From assembly GCA_035772405.1 (NCBI GenBank), contig JAYKKM010000437.1, positions 10,573,501 through 10,637,500 of the forward strand: 64,000 bases of DNA, given 5' to 3'. The translations under genes and the position numbers were made by a program. The stretch is from Chrysogorgia sp. JL179-B06 (lineage: Eukaryota > Cnidaria > Anthozoa > Scleralcyonacea > Chrysogorgiidae). Positions 32,201 to 37,433 of the stretch are shown here, in pieces (positions within the stretch are counted from its first letter, which is position 1; the number at the start of each line of letters is the position of its first letter). The notes under the pieces are model-generated. The model was not told where the DNA came from and made no database searches. It saw only the letters and a list, made by a program, of their open reading frames with translations.

Positions 32201-34860
32201 CAAACTCAACTTGAGATATATTCTTAACTTAATTGATTAGAATTCCGAAACTTTGGAAATAAACTAAAGTGAGTGAGATCTTTCATATGAACTTGTATGT
32301 ACTTGTATCTTACATATGAACTTGTATTTTGACTGGAATACCTCTTTAACTATTGGACAATGGTTAGTCTAAACTCTTCATACAGGATTCGTACAGAACT
32401 TGAATGTCCTCGAAAGTACTTGAATTTTAAAAACTATGGAGAATTATACTAACTATGAAGAAGTGCTTGAAATTCCTTGAATCCTTCATAATTTAATCTT
32501 TATGACATTTTCTGAAAGTGTTGCATGAATTGAATTGACGAACGTTCTTTTATAGCATTTAATAGAGCCAGAGGATATCAAATGGAAAGGAAAAACTACA
32601 TCGAAGATCTACGGACACGAAAACCCAGTTTGTATGTGGATCTTTAAATTAAACCATGACATTAAACATGTGGTTGAAGCTACACGTACAACATGTGGTT
32701 AATAAAGCTATACACTCAATAGAATGAAAACACGTTTAACAGACGTCGCTCCAATGTTGATCAAAATTGGACCAAAATTAACACTTTGACCGTTTGCTTA
32801 GTTTTGGAATTGCTATACATATGTAAAACACCCTACAGTCCTCCATATTTCCCTGCACACGCCCACCAAACGGGCCAATAACATTCATTAGCATATTATA
32901 CCAAAACAGTGGATAGTGCTTTTCGTGCAATCTGATTGGTTCCTCTGGCTCGGGATATCCTGCACTATTCACTGTTTCGCAAAACAAGATGGTGTCCTTC
33001 TCTTGAACGATTTGCTTTTTACATAATGGAAGAAATTGGTAAAAGCAGACAGGTAGAAAACAATTGTAGAATACTGCATGTAGGTAAATACTGCATGTAG
33101 GTAAATTATTTGAGTAAATATTTATGAAAAACCAGTTGCAAAAAGAGAATAGAAAATGCTCAAAAACCCGCAGAACAACGAACGATGTGCTCCAAAAACA
33201 AACTCGATTGAACGAAATGACTAAAATAAAGAAATGTGTCTATACGCAGTTCATATATCGATATTCGCCTTTATATAGTGTATGAGACATGAATTGCCTT
33301 TCATATAGAATTTAATAACATTTCCAAACATTAAAAATAATTTCAATTACAACAAAAGCCAAGCAAAACTTAAAGAATTAGTACGGTTTCGGCCGTAAAG
33401 ATTACCGCGATACACTGCCTAAGAAACGTGGCGAGTTATGAACTGAATACTAAACAAATGACTTGGGAAACATACTACCGATTTTATAACAGGAAACACC
33501 CACAGAAATCTTTATAAATTAAAGGAAATTCAACGACTAAAACACATGAAACATTGTCACTGCACTGACCGAAATAAAAACGCTTCAAGAACAACTGTCG
33601 TTAACTCACCCAGAATTCATTAGTTATCCTTTGTCCTCAGGTTTTCCCATGTATGTACAGTATTAAAATATTTCCTTTGAGCTAAAATCCAATGGTCTTT
33701 TGCCTTACTTTGATCCAGCTTCGAAAGGTTTTCAAAACGATCGGCTGCTGTCAGCTTGTCAAAACTGATAAACAACTCCAAATATAGAAAGGCAAACTCC
33801 AAATATGGAAATGGCGAATTTAGTTTTGCCTTGCGTTTCGCAACAATTCCTGGCTAAATTATAATGAAACTAACAGAAATTAAATTAATTTTTGTCAATT
33901 TGTTTTGGTATATGCTAAAACAATTATTCACCTCAGTGTCAGTGAATAGTGGTTGGATATTTACCTCGACGCTTCGCGTCTCGGTAAATATACACCACTA
34001 TTCACTTCCACTTCGGTGAATAATTGTTAATTAGGTTGAGTAGCTCAGAAATTCGGTCCCAGGTTCTTCTCTGGCATCGACCGCGAATGATAGCAACGAC
34101 CGTTTGCAACAACCGCGGCGGCGAGCGAAACAGTGGAAAATGGCCTTGCTCACTAGCCAAAGTGGGAGGGGGACTTGCCCATGACCACCACCAACTACGT
34201 CCCTGCCTGCAGAAGATGATTCTGAAATTGCATTTTTAACATCGAAGGTCTATTGAAGATCATGCCAGTGGAACATGATTTTGTATTGTTGACATTTTCT
34301 TTAGAATTTCCGACATGGATATTGACGATTTAATAAAAGTGACTACATTCAGCGAGGATGAGCCAAGGGAAGAGCGGTACAACGGCCGTTGGAATGTAGA
34401 TGATAACCGCGGTGGTGGACCCTTTCGCCGAGGCACACCGTGGCGAGGGCGAAACGTTGATTATAAACCTTACGAATTGCCACATCTTCGTTATGATGGC
34501 AGACCAAGAGCGTACGACGAAAGGTATGACAACTATCATCGCCAGCCGGCAAGAGATTACAGGTACAGCCGTCCAGAAGATGATAGGTATCCGCCTAGAA
34601 CACGCTCTGTGCACAAGCGTTCGCACGAGGATACTATACGAACGGATTGGGATTATGACGACAGGGGCGAACAGCAGGAAAGATATCAGGATTCTCAGGA
34701 ACATCCTGGGGAGCGTAAAAGGAGAAGAGACGACAACTACTACTACCACAATGGACAACCCCACGGGCAGTGGCAAACAGATGACCACCATAGAGGTGAC
34801 TGGTATTCGCACAGAGCTGACTCTTATTGGCAAACCGTTGGTGACCTCTATTGGGAATAA
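6143..34860 (+). CDS. DUSP11: RNA 5'-triphosphatase DUSP11 (PIR1) ortholog, whole gene
   Basis: Nine exons (6143-6219, 9292-9367, 19007-19106, 19952-20031, 21075-21121, 27698-27758, 30780-30826, 32556-32631, 34305-34860) give about 372 residues. DUSP11 removes gamma and beta phosphates from RNA 5' ends and acts in the nucleus on RNA and RNP complexes. The order of conserved blocks matches the family: IPDKWKDY, SFKTPLAE, FTPSDLFREIR, LGLVVDFTNTKRYY, LVGVHCTHGLNRAGY, YLIDCKGYAPDEAI, FNRARGYQMERKNYIEDL, then an Arg/Tyr/Asp-rich tail. The mRNA-capping triphosphatase is related, but the tail and the absence of a guanylyltransferase favour DUSP11. One short exon of about ten codons between exons 2 and 3 was not located. 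The residue after the catalytic Arg is Ala rather than Thr. Confidence 0.9.
7076..7150. repeat. Dispersed repeat with CCAGAATCTCTG/CAGGCTCTGGGCAT
   Basis: A segment containing CGCAGGCTCTGGGCATGAGA recurs in reverse as TCTCGTACCCAGAGCCTGCG near 15988-16008. A weaker copy, CTCATACCCAGGGTC, lies near 20944. It is therefore a middle-repetitive sequence of unknown class. Confidence 0.5.
7518..7580 (-). pseudogene. 5S rRNA-like sequence (3' half), possibly a 5S-derived SINE
   Basis: Read on the minus strand the segment has GGGGTTAGTATTGGATGGG followed by TGACCATCTGGGAATAACC. This closely follows the 3' half of animal 5S rRNA, including the GGATGGG(A/T)GACC internal control region. The 5' half is not clearly recognisable. 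It is a 5S pseudogene or the head of a SINE3-like element rather than a working 5S gene. Confidence 0.6.
8184..8450 (-). pseudogene. Non-LTR retrotransposon, C-terminal end of the reverse transcriptase ORF
   Basis: The 88-codon frame contains IFKCIHDLSPLAS, then NTRGNGLNLVLPKVKT, GKKTFAFQGTKLYNKL and LLLFKSKLKLFYS. This is the recognisable tail of ORF2 in CR1/L2/Jockey-type LINEs, after the reverse transcriptase domain. No palm motifs are present, so this is a 5'-truncated copy on the strand opposite to the host gene. Confidence 0.75.
8451..9291. other. Unannotated AT-rich stretch
   Basis: A short direct repeat, GTTTATCCATAAAACAT, occurs twice near 8598 and 8635, and the phrase AGTATTCAAAATTACTCTT occurs twice near 8530 and 8670. 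No gene or clear element boundary was seen before DUSP11 exon 2. Confidence 0.5.
9292..9367 (+). CDS. DUSP11: DUSP11 exon 2
   Basis: It follows the acceptor ACCTAG and encodes WKDYAACGETIRGERLISF.. to PLAE, ending phase 0 before GTTTGT. Human-type DUSP11 has WKDY, then RFIAFKVPL at the matching place. A second possible donor at 9337 (GAGAG|GTTAAT) would join in frame to exon 3 but would drop the conserved SFKTPL block. Confidence 0.85.
9418..9517. mobile_element. Fold-back MITE (GGTGTACTGCCGAAAT family), copy 1
   Basis: GGTGTACTGCCGAAATA pairs with TATTTCGGCAGTACACC on the other side of a short loop, and outer arms AAATACT/AGTATTT extend the stem. A second copy at 10550-11180 is split by a hAT MITE. 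Confidence 0.8.
9898..10181. mobile_element. Fold-back MITE with 25-bp inverted ends
   Basis: CATAGTCAATCGAGATATGG at the left is matched by its exact reverse complement at the right end, continuing through TCTGGAA/TTCCAGA. About 230 bases lie between. It is noncoding. Confidence 0.8.
10206..10423. mobile_element. Fold-back MITE (AAATAGAAAACAT family), copy 1
   Basis: The inverted arms are AGAAATAGAAAACAT/ATGTTTTCTATTTCT with internal pairs AAGTTTGGGAGAAC/GTTCTCCCAAACTT. A second copy with the same arms and loop lies at 42328-42536. The 75-codon minus-strand frame across this stretch is a by-product of the palindrome. Confidence 0.85.
10550..11180. mobile_element. Fold-back MITE, copy 2, interrupted
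   Basis: The left part repeats GGTGTACTGCCGAAAT from copy 1 at 9418, continuing to CTTCGTCAGAGAATG. The right part continues with CATTCTCTGACGAA and GGTAGACCTCCTGCAC. The hAT MITE at 10630-11100 sits exactly in the hairpin loop. Confidence 0.75.
10622..11108. mobile_element. hAT MITE with perfect 8-bp target duplication
   Basis: The element (10630-11100, 471 bp) starts TAGTGCTGCGCGATAT and ends ATATCGCCCAACACTA, 16-bp inverted ends with two mismatches. Both sides carry the duplicated octamer TACGTCAC (10622-10629 and 11101-11108). The inside is rich in ATATCG. An 8-bp duplication and (C/T)AGTG(T/C)TG ends fit a non-autonomous hAT element. No coding capacity was seen. Confidence 0.92.
11751..12443. 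mobile_element. TTAA-flanked MITE carrying a nested fold-back element
   Basis: The ends TTAAAGGACATTGGCAA and TTGCCAATGTCCTTTAA are exact inverted copies, each including TTAA, the target site of piggyBac-type transposons. Inside, AATTAAGTTTGTCTA is repeated on both sides of a second hairpin at about 11808-12040, whose arms (CAAGATATGA.. and TCATATCTTG..) are almost perfect. Confidence 0.85.
12592..12735. repeat. TA microsatellite followed by a hairpin
   Basis: About 37 bases of alternating TA (12592-12628) run into AACAATTATACCAT, which is mirrored as ATGGTATAATTGTTT at 12716-12731. The loop has ACGAG and GAGCTCGAG pairs. Confidence 0.7.
12736..14670. other. Intronic stretch without recognised genes
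   Basis: AT-rich DNA within DUSP11 intron 2. A segment at about 13915-14010 (GGTGGGG.., GGGGATTATTGCGGATTCG.., CATAAATTATATGAC) recurs in reverse orientation at about 34950-35010, so part of it is a dispersed repeat. TGCACGTTCTCGTAATATAATAGA-like phrases repeat near 13600 and 13740. No coding sequence was recognised. Confidence 0.5.
14985..15150. repeat. Imperfect palindrome inside the outer element
   Basis: CAGGTA..GCCTTGTA..TTTCTAGAATGTTA at the left is mirrored by TAACATTCTAGAAATGTACAAGGC..CAGGT at the right, around a loop of about 60 bases with CAACC/GGTTG pairs. It abuts the left TIR of the mariner-like element. Confidence 0.75.
15741..16529. mobile_element. Innermost element with GTCGTTTCGCTACAACC ends
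   Basis: GTCGTTTCGCTACAACC and AAGTCGTTTTGCTACA at the left are mirrored by TGTAGCGAAACGACTTAAGG and GTTGTAGCG at the right. It lies inside the mariner-like element and also contains a hairpin at 16232-16312 (GAAATACTGACGTTTCGAGC and its complement around ACTCTGATGAAGGGC). No protein was recognised in it. Confidence 0.65.
16600..16770 (-). pseudogene. Tc1/mariner transposase fragment (N-terminal helix-turn-helix)
   Basis: The minus-strand frame reads MSGQLNDAPRSGRRPKVTEE, the linker and second helix-turn-helix start typical of Tc1/mariner transposases (RSGRPxxxT). It is followed by degraded sequence with a stop and frame change. The DDE/D catalytic domain is absent. It lies within matching TIRs, so it is probably the remains of this element's own transposase. 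Confidence 0.65.
17054..17975. other. Intronic stretch without recognised genes
   Basis: The first 320 bases belong to the right arm of the outer element. The rest is AT-rich, with a GC-rich patch CCGGCTGCCGCCGGAGCTCCGGCGG near 17739 that forms a small hairpin. No gene was seen. Confidence 0.5.
17976..18304. mobile_element. TTAA MITE 1 of a tandem pair
   Basis: TTAAATGTGCCGTCCAGTCC at the left is inverted as GGACTGGACGGCACCTTTAA at the right, with TTCTGC/GCAAAA and CATGTG/CATGCG extending the arms. The right TTAA (18301-18304) is shared with the next MITE. Confidence 0.88.
18301..18798. mobile_element. TTAA MITE 2 of a tandem pair
   Basis: TTAAAGGGACACTCCGGCCC and the matching GGGCCGGAGTGTCCCTTTAA are exact inverted ends. 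The arms extend inward for over 100 bases (AAGTTTCAGCATTCCTATCA and its complement), so the element is nearly a full-length palindrome. A decayed relative lies at about 31890-32347. Confidence 0.92.
19007..19106 (+). CDS. DUSP11: DUSP11 exon 3
   Basis: It follows the acceptor CCACAG, starting one base before TTC, and ends phase 0 at GAG|GTAACG. It encodes FTPSDLFREIRKNGDKLGL and VVDFTNTKRYYEPE. The latter is the conserved strand and loop found in both DUSP11 and capping-enzyme triphosphatases. Confidence 0.9.
19435..19924. mobile_element. Large fold-back element, probable TTAA MITE
   Basis: Inner arms are strong: TTTCTTTTCAATTTTGACGTCA (one long arm near 19650) is mirrored near 19703, and GCCGCCATTTTCGAGTTTG is mirrored as CAAACTCGAAAATGGCGGC near 19757. 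The left terminus is TTAAAGGGGAACTGTACCC; the right terminus is degenerate, so its boundary is approximate. Confidence 0.65.
19952..20031 (+). CDS. DUSP11: DUSP11 exon 4
   Basis: Bounded by TTTTAG and AG|GTGGGT, it encodes EITNRNVEYKKIKCEGKIVP and PEKVVS. It aligns with the segment of DUSP11 that reads Y-x-K-I followed by G-x-x-(V/I)-P. It begins in phase 0 and ends in phase 2. Confidence 0.85.
20032..21074 (+). other. DUSP11 intron 4
   Basis: A 1.0-kb intron of mixed composition with no recognised gene. It contains one weak copy (near 20944) of the repeat seen at 7076-7150. Confidence 0.6.
21075..21121 (+). CDS. DUSP11: DUSP11 exon 5
   Basis: A 47-bp exon bounded by ATCTAG and A|GTAAGT. 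It encodes FKATILSFFKRFPTS, matching the helix before the catalytic strand (human-type KFKHAVNGFLK). The phases (one base in, one base out) fit exons 4 and 6 exactly. Confidence 0.82.
21350..21520. mobile_element. Inverted-repeat element with a tRNA-like loop
   Basis: CAAATATATGTATATGAAAA at the left pairs with TTTTTCATACACATATATTTG at the right, continuing through TCTGACTGCCCC/GGGGCAGTCAGA and ACCGGGAAT/ATTCCCGGT. The enclosed 62 bases contain a tRNA-like sequence. The combination looks like a mobile, Pol III-transcribable hairpin. Confidence 0.8.
21382..21441 (-). pseudogene. tRNA-like sequence with intact A box
   Basis: On the minus strand TAGCTCAGTGGTTAGAGC is a perfect tRNA D-arm and A box. 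The first seven bases GTCTCAA can pair with the last TTGGGGC, allowing two G-T pairs. The middle is too short for separate anticodon and T arms. It is therefore a truncated tRNA-like sequence, not a usable tRNA. Confidence 0.65.
21522..22030. other. Unannotated AT-rich stretch in DUSP11 intron 5
   Basis: No gene, element end or repeat was recognised between the tRNA-like hairpin and the decayed R2-like retrotransposon. Confidence 0.5.
22248..23488 (-). pseudogene. Reverse transcriptase fragments of the R2-like element
   Basis: Three frames run in order. 23451-23257 has PDWIAVGRGVLLPKTENLS and the CLNSSYK motif of RT block 2. 23294-22782 has MGATEGVLGTVDQLL, the palm aspartate in AYYDYQKAYDRVHHDW, TGFLQGDSLSP, and a degraded active site FIDDLKVY in place of F/YxDD. 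22766-22248 has the thumb with GKMVKGEG, YKFLG and GGRGIKSMRDLYKET. At least two frame changes separate them, so the copy is dead. Confidence 0.8.
23490..24815 (-). mobile_element. 5' part of a CR1/L2-like LINE inserted in the R2-like element
   Basis: The minus-strand pieces give a membrane-like start (ICLCIILLIFPLISYNILL), a DISRNPGP motif (24499-24476), then an APE-type endonuclease: LQFALVNARSVRNKVPDI, CVVTETWLKDHD, IGGGTGIMLK, VVAVYRPPYSE and LLITGDFNFHLDCPS. The reverse transcriptase of this LINE is missing; R2-like sequence resumes directly after the endonuclease. Normal LINE copies lose their 5' end, so a 3'-less copy implies a later deletion or recombination. Several frame breaks are present. 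Confidence 0.78.
24983..25795 (-). CDS. N-terminal ORF of the R2-like element with duplicated DNA-binding-like motif
   Basis: The 270-codon frame carries two copies of one module. Copy 1 (residues about 48-105) has FEEKVKLIHIDMEEREKGRG, VKERW and QNLRDNAVRLRKEPD. Copy 2 (about 139-195) has MKVRLVQINTEERQRGRGF, IKERW and QMLRDNAARFKNEPE. The modules are about 90 residues apart and look Myb/SANT-like (spaced Trp/aromatic, basic helices), which would suit target DNA binding. That role is inference. An acidic tail follows. The frame stops at 24983, but related sequence resumes at 24967, so one lesion or short gap separates them. Confidence 0.7.
   Translation of the reverse strand: MDNIDQNQNHNNNEHQGTSSITVAAERLADSQEAPRIDIERRDVNSIWRFEEKVKLIHIDMEEREKGRGFVQRVKERWGAMYPSRDSISKQNLRDNAVRLRKEPDVMRAITIARQEGAAECADRIVNTQEEQQGQSVNWTAPMKVRLVQINTEERQRGRGFMKRIKERWDVEFPEYNRTSAQMLRDNAARFKNEPEIEGLILVRERMAREPLAVLSVHDEVANDDEQSRLIDDGSDNEVDGDVMREGEEECNMLDDPVFELPEGDAELDR
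26165..26207. repeat. (ATT)n microsatellite
   Basis: About 14 perfect ATT units between the 5' side of the minus-strand R2-like element and the plus-strand REL-endonuclease fragment. Such runs are typical tails or insertion sites of LINEs. Confidence 0.9.
26245..27366 (+). CDS. R2-type retrotransposon C-terminus with restriction-like endonuclease
   Basis: A 373-codon uninterrupted frame forms the end of a pol protein. The start (LRWRLSIYKL, HLDDKIINYVKHWL) is the thumb/linker region after the RT. CILCTSNKQTPLHMLSNC at about residues 188-205 is the CCHC knuckle (C-x2-C-x8-H-x4-C). FRPDIVLV and YILELTCCFETN at about 257-282 supply the PD-(D/E)xK nuclease residues, followed by KMNKY. This is the restriction-enzyme-like endonuclease of R2/NeSL-type elements, which nicks the target site. 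The RT itself is absent (5' truncation). The intact frame suggests a fairly young copy. It lies on the strand opposite to the R2-like element on its left and looks like a different family. Confidence 0.85.
   Translation: MYSKLRWRLSIYKLSATSVVRHLDDKIINYVKHWLHFHQGANLTHLKLAISKFGFGLQLVSDVFKFCKLSIRQILSKSINNEIKTLFNLTKLNYVRTDAIITSNNGNPKAILTRQIENNVVEHLSTLKEQNTIMKHVKQVSTPKLITMWHNICSQMPMNIFIFVRRALIFSLPNNSNLCRWRKIESASCILCTSNKQTPLHMLSNCLVSVAEGRYTWRHDSILYTLLQYLCQLKNYGFNIYGDLEGYCKTSDLFHSFRPDIVLVKDDTIYILELTCCFETNTEKSRNFKMNKYIDIRNDCTRRFRHCKKIFIEITSLGLVTTHIENLNSILKETDINYKRMIAKCMEVAMRASFYIYIRRNKHWTYTPLLNFY
27367..27587 (+). mobile_element. 3' UTR and (AAT)n tail of the R2-type fragment
   Basis: About 190 bases of AT-rich sequence after the stop contain AATAAAGTATC and end in roughly ten AAT units (27555-27586). 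A simple-repeat tail directly after the ORF marks the 3' end of the retrotransposon copy. Confidence 0.75.
27698..27758 (+). CDS. DUSP11: DUSP11 exon 6, catalytic P-loop
   Basis: Bounded by TGTTTAG and TGCAG|GTTAGT, it encodes SLVGVHCTHGLNRAGYIVC. The motif HC-x5-R gives the nucleophile Cys (27718-27720) and the phosphate-binding Arg (27736-27738). DUSP11 and capping enzymes read HCTHG(L/F)NRTG; here the Thr is Ala (codon GCA). Confidence 0.95.
27759..29400 (+). other. Unannotated part of DUSP11 intron 6
   Basis: AT-rich sequence without a recognised gene. It contains a run of 29 C at 28133-28161, a likely assembly and replication trouble spot. GACCAAGTTG is repeated at 28269 and 28282. Confidence 0.6.
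29401..29525. mobile_element. Fold-back MITE
   Basis: GGTTTTACCGATAATACG..TCGGGCATTTTAC at the left pairs with GTAAAATACCCGA..CGTATTATCGGTAAAACC at the right, around a loop containing CTCGCCCTTTCAGGGCTCG. It is noncoding. Confidence 0.85.
29738..30075. mobile_element. Fold-back MITE, imperfect
   Basis: The left terminus GTGCCTATATCAGGTTTAG..ATTTTAC is mirrored by GTAAAATCCCG..TTAGGCAG at the right. Internal arms ATTATGATTTTGCT/AGCAAAATCATAAT and AGAGG..CACAAGAGG/CCTCTTGTGACATCAC also pair. Another AAAGTGCCTAT start at 30093 may begin a second copy. Confidence 0.65.
30691..30728. repeat. (TATTG)n microsatellite
   Basis: Seven or so ATTGT units, some with a C interruption, about 50 bp before DUSP11 exon 7. 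The 600 bases upstream (30090-30690) hold no recognised gene. Confidence 0.85.
30780..30826 (+). CDS. DUSP11: DUSP11 exon 7
   Basis: A 47-bp exon between TTCTATAG and G|GTGAGC. The first base completes the Arg codon begun in exon 6, giving C-R-YLIDCKGYAPDEAIE. It matches the helix after the P-loop (human-type YLIDVEGVRPDDAIE). Confidence 0.93.
30827..32555 (+). other. DUSP11 intron 7 with fold-back copies
   Basis: It holds a fold-back at 31318-31428 (GATAGAAAAATATTTT mirrored by AAATATTTTTCTAT, then ACGGACCGACCAAAA), related to the copy at 47618-47778. It also holds a decayed relative of TTAA MITE 2 at about 31890-32347 (CATTCCTATCAATTTAGTTA and AAACTTTGGAAATAAACTAA are shared). No gene was seen. 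Confidence 0.65.
32556..32631 (+). CDS. DUSP11: DUSP11 exon 8
   Basis: Bounded by TTTATAG and TT|GTATGT, it encodes FNRARGYQMERKNYIEDLRT then RKPS. It aligns with the end of the phosphatase domain (human-type FNRCRGHCLERQNYIEDL). The split codons on both sides fit. Confidence 0.93.
32632..34304 (+). other. DUSP11 intron 8
   Basis: Mostly unrecognised AT-rich DNA. One clear hairpin lies at 33921-34028: CAATTATTCACC..GTGAATAGTGG pairs with CCACTATTCAC..GGTGAATAATTG, with an inner GACGCTTCGCGTC turn. No other gene was seen. Confidence 0.65.
34305..34860 (+). CDS. DUSP11: DUSP11 exon 9, low-complexity C-terminal tail
   Basis: It begins after TTCTTTAG; its first base completes a Leu codon with exon 8. 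The 184 residues are rich in Arg, Asp, Tyr, Gly and His (RYDNYHRQPARDYRYSRPED) with no globular domain, and end in GDLYWE. DUSP11 tails in other animals are also basic and Tyr/His/Pro-rich and are thought to contact RNA. An AATAAA at 34856-34861 overlaps the stop codon and could be the polyadenylation signal. Confidence 0.88.
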
Positions 34861-35234
34861 ATAACGCGGTAAGCCCCAATTTTCACTACACCAATTTGTT
34901 TAAAATCAACGTTTGCACGCGGTCACCAACTTCGTTTATAACATAACTAGAAATACGAATATCGCAATAATCCCCTCGCCCGCCTTTTCTACCCCCCCCC
35001 CCCTACGGGAATTTCTCCATCCATGGTGCCCAGACCTCGCACGCCGTGGCCGTGTATTATTTCTGTTTTGTATTTTGACTCGCTAATTCCAAATCTGTTT
35101 TCAGAATTGAAAACGGTTATATATTGATCGAGATTATCATACTCGGACTCGGATTTCTCTTTCCTCAAATAATCTGAGTATCTAGTTACCAGTGCCACAT
35201 TTCCGATGCCGCGCATGAGGACGGTTGATCATAC

Positions 35235-35266
<32 letters not shown>

Positions 35267-36018
35267 GTATATATATATACCTATAAAGCCGATCCGAGAT
35301 CAGGATCCGCTTGGATCTCGCGTGATAAGGGACTAAACGCCGGTCGATATTAGCACCCTCAGGCCTTCGGCCTTCGGCCGGCGCTTCGCGCCGGGCGAGG
35401 GGATTATAGAGCACGGGTGACCAATCAGAAACGTTCCAAATTTTCGGCTTCTGTAAGCAGAAAGTTATTTTTAATCAGCGAAATATAACTTGTTTTTCAC
35501 CATTTGTTTTTCATTGTTTTTCATTATTCGTGGTTTGGTTCAACCTCGTACACAGGCACTTCGCTCCCGTCCTCCCTGGGCAGACACTGCGTTGTATAGA
35601 TAGGTTAATATTCCAACTTTTGACTTCCGTTAATTTCAGTAATATTGAGTCCGTTGCTATGGCGACACACACGTAACAAACTCCCTTCAAAATGGCCTAT
35701 TGCTCACATATTTGGAAAATAAGCACGGTGACCCCCATTTACGCATAATCATAAAAATAGTGACCTGTTGCGAATTTATCATACAGGTAATCATAAAAAT
35801 AAGGTAAGAGGATATTTGGATATCGATATGTTCTTGAGAGTAAAATCAAAATGGCGCCTAGTTGACCGGGAACTACTTGACAGTCTAATACAAACCCTAA
35901 TTCCTTGGTCCCCGTTCTAGATAGCGAGTATCATTCTTTTATGTATTGTAGCCTGTCTAGCCTCGTTCTTGTGTTAGTAATTCAAAACCATTCTTGCGCA
36001 GCATGGAGACTGGAAAGG
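34861..36018. other. 3' flank of DUSP11
   Basis: It contains a reverse copy (34950-35010) of the repeat at 13915-14010, a TA/TG-rich microsatellite at 35231-35280, and a GC-rich stem at 35360-35400 (GGCCTTCGGCC.., GCGCTTCGCGC). No gene was recognised. Confidence 0.55.
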
Positions 36019-36542
36019 CTTATTGGTACTGATCTCTAAATAAAGACTGGATAGGGCAACTATTGTTCAGAAAATGAAGCCGGAAGTAGCTCGTGGCTGC
36101 CATCTTGATAGGACCACGTTATATTGTTTACTATGGGCGACAGAGACTATCTGCTACGTACTGATCTTTTAAGATGCTAAGATGAATCGGTTTTAAAAGG
36201 TTTTCCCATAATATAGAACACAAACAACGACTCCATAACAGTACCTATGAAGCCGGAATTAGCGCGTGGCGGCCATATCCGCCGCAAAATATTCCCGGCT
36301 TCATAGTTACTGTAATGGAGCCGTTATTTCTGTTCTACATTACGGGAAACCTTCGACAACTGATTCATATTAGCATCTTAAAAGTCAAGAGACAGCTAGC
36401 CTCTGTCGCCCACAGTAAAACTATATAGCGCCGTGGTCCCTTCAAGATGGCCGCCGCGAAATATTCCCTGCTATTTGTTTTCGCAGCATCCAAACAATAG
36501 TTGCTCGATCCAGTCTCTTATTTAGAGATCAGTACTTATTGG
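36019..36542. mobile_element. Fold-back MITE with 8-bp target duplication
   Basis: The element (36027-36534, 508 bp) starts TACTGATCTCTAAATAA and ends with its complement (TTATTTAGAGATCAGTA). The octamer CTTATTGG is duplicated on both sides (36019-36026 and 36535-36542). The arms extend far inward (GACAGAG, GCGGCCAT and others). The 8-bp duplication points to hAT-type mobilisation. Confidence 0.9.
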
Positions 36543-36559
36543 AAAAATGTTCAGCATAA

Positions 36560-36896
36560 ACGAATATTAAATTGGCGGCCATTGATCTCTATATCTCTAC
36601 CTACTCGTACTTTAAGATCATCAAACCGAAATCTGCTACTTGAGCCAAAATCCAAAACGGTGACTCATGGAGACAGATCATTCTCAGTTGCCGCACCCAA
36701 AACTGTGGAATTCATTACCGCAGGAAATTAGAAGCATTGATACTTTAAGTAGTTTTAAGTCAGCACTTAAGACTTTTCTTTTTTTAAATTAATAGTTTTT
36801 TTTGTTTATAGTGATAATATATGTAGTAGGCTTTATCTTATAATGAAACTGTAATTAGTTTTATAAGTAACATTAAGAATATATTGTTGTAAGAGC

Positions 36897-36959
<63 letters not shown>

Positions 36960-36965
36960 TATTAC
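36560..36965 (+). mobile_element. CR1/L2-like LINE 3' end with (ATT)n tail
   Basis: Reading across one frameshift near 36703, the sequence gives PTRTLRSSNRNLLLEPKSKT, GDRSFSVAAPK, then a W-x-SLPQEIRS-like segment, LSSFKSALKTFLFLN and a stop. This is the standard end of a CR1/L2 ORF2. About 110 bases of 3' UTR lead to about 20 ATT units (36899-36965). It is a strongly 5'-truncated copy. Confidence 0.85.
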
Positions 36966-37206
36966 TGTATATATAACTGGACTACGGGATCTCCCCAAAA
37001 TGTGTCGTAAAAAGGATAACGTCAGCTGGAGTCATTTTCCTTTAAATTAATAGACAGTGTTTTATTGATGGTTCCGACTATAATAAAACTGATAATCACA
37101 CATGTGCGATTATTTATGGTAATCACACATGTGTTGATTATCGTGTTTTAAAATGTTTGTAAAATCGCATTACACTCTTGTGCTCTATTTTTGTTGATTA
37201 TATAAT

Positions 37207-37318
37207 AAACAGAGAAATACATGGATGCTTGGAAATATGAAATTTATTTCTCGTGTTGACCAGGATCCTGGTCAACACTCGAAATAAATTTCATATTTCC
37301 AAGCATCCATGTATTATT
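37207..37318. mobile_element. Near-perfect palindrome centred on GGATCC
   Basis: AATACATGGATGCTTGGAAA at the left is mirrored exactly at the right, through ATGAAATTTATTTC and GTGTTGACCAG, with only a few mismatches over about 50 bp per arm and no real loop. Just upstream (37085-37140) ATAATCACACATGTG occurs as a direct repeat. Confidence 0.88.
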
Positions 37319-37433
37319 CTTTATGTAATCGCCTTTTTCATACGTCTGTTCGTGTGTTGGAAAGTGTTGAAGGCTTTTTGGAAGGTTTTCTGGTCATAAA
37401 GAACACCTGTTACAGTTTAATTTTACGCTGTGA

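Noticed and set aside
34330..34864. Long frames overlapping DUSP11 exon 9 on both strands
   Set aside because: The biased codon content of the Arg/Asp/Tyr-rich tail opens the other frames; only the frame joined to exon 8 in phase is supported.
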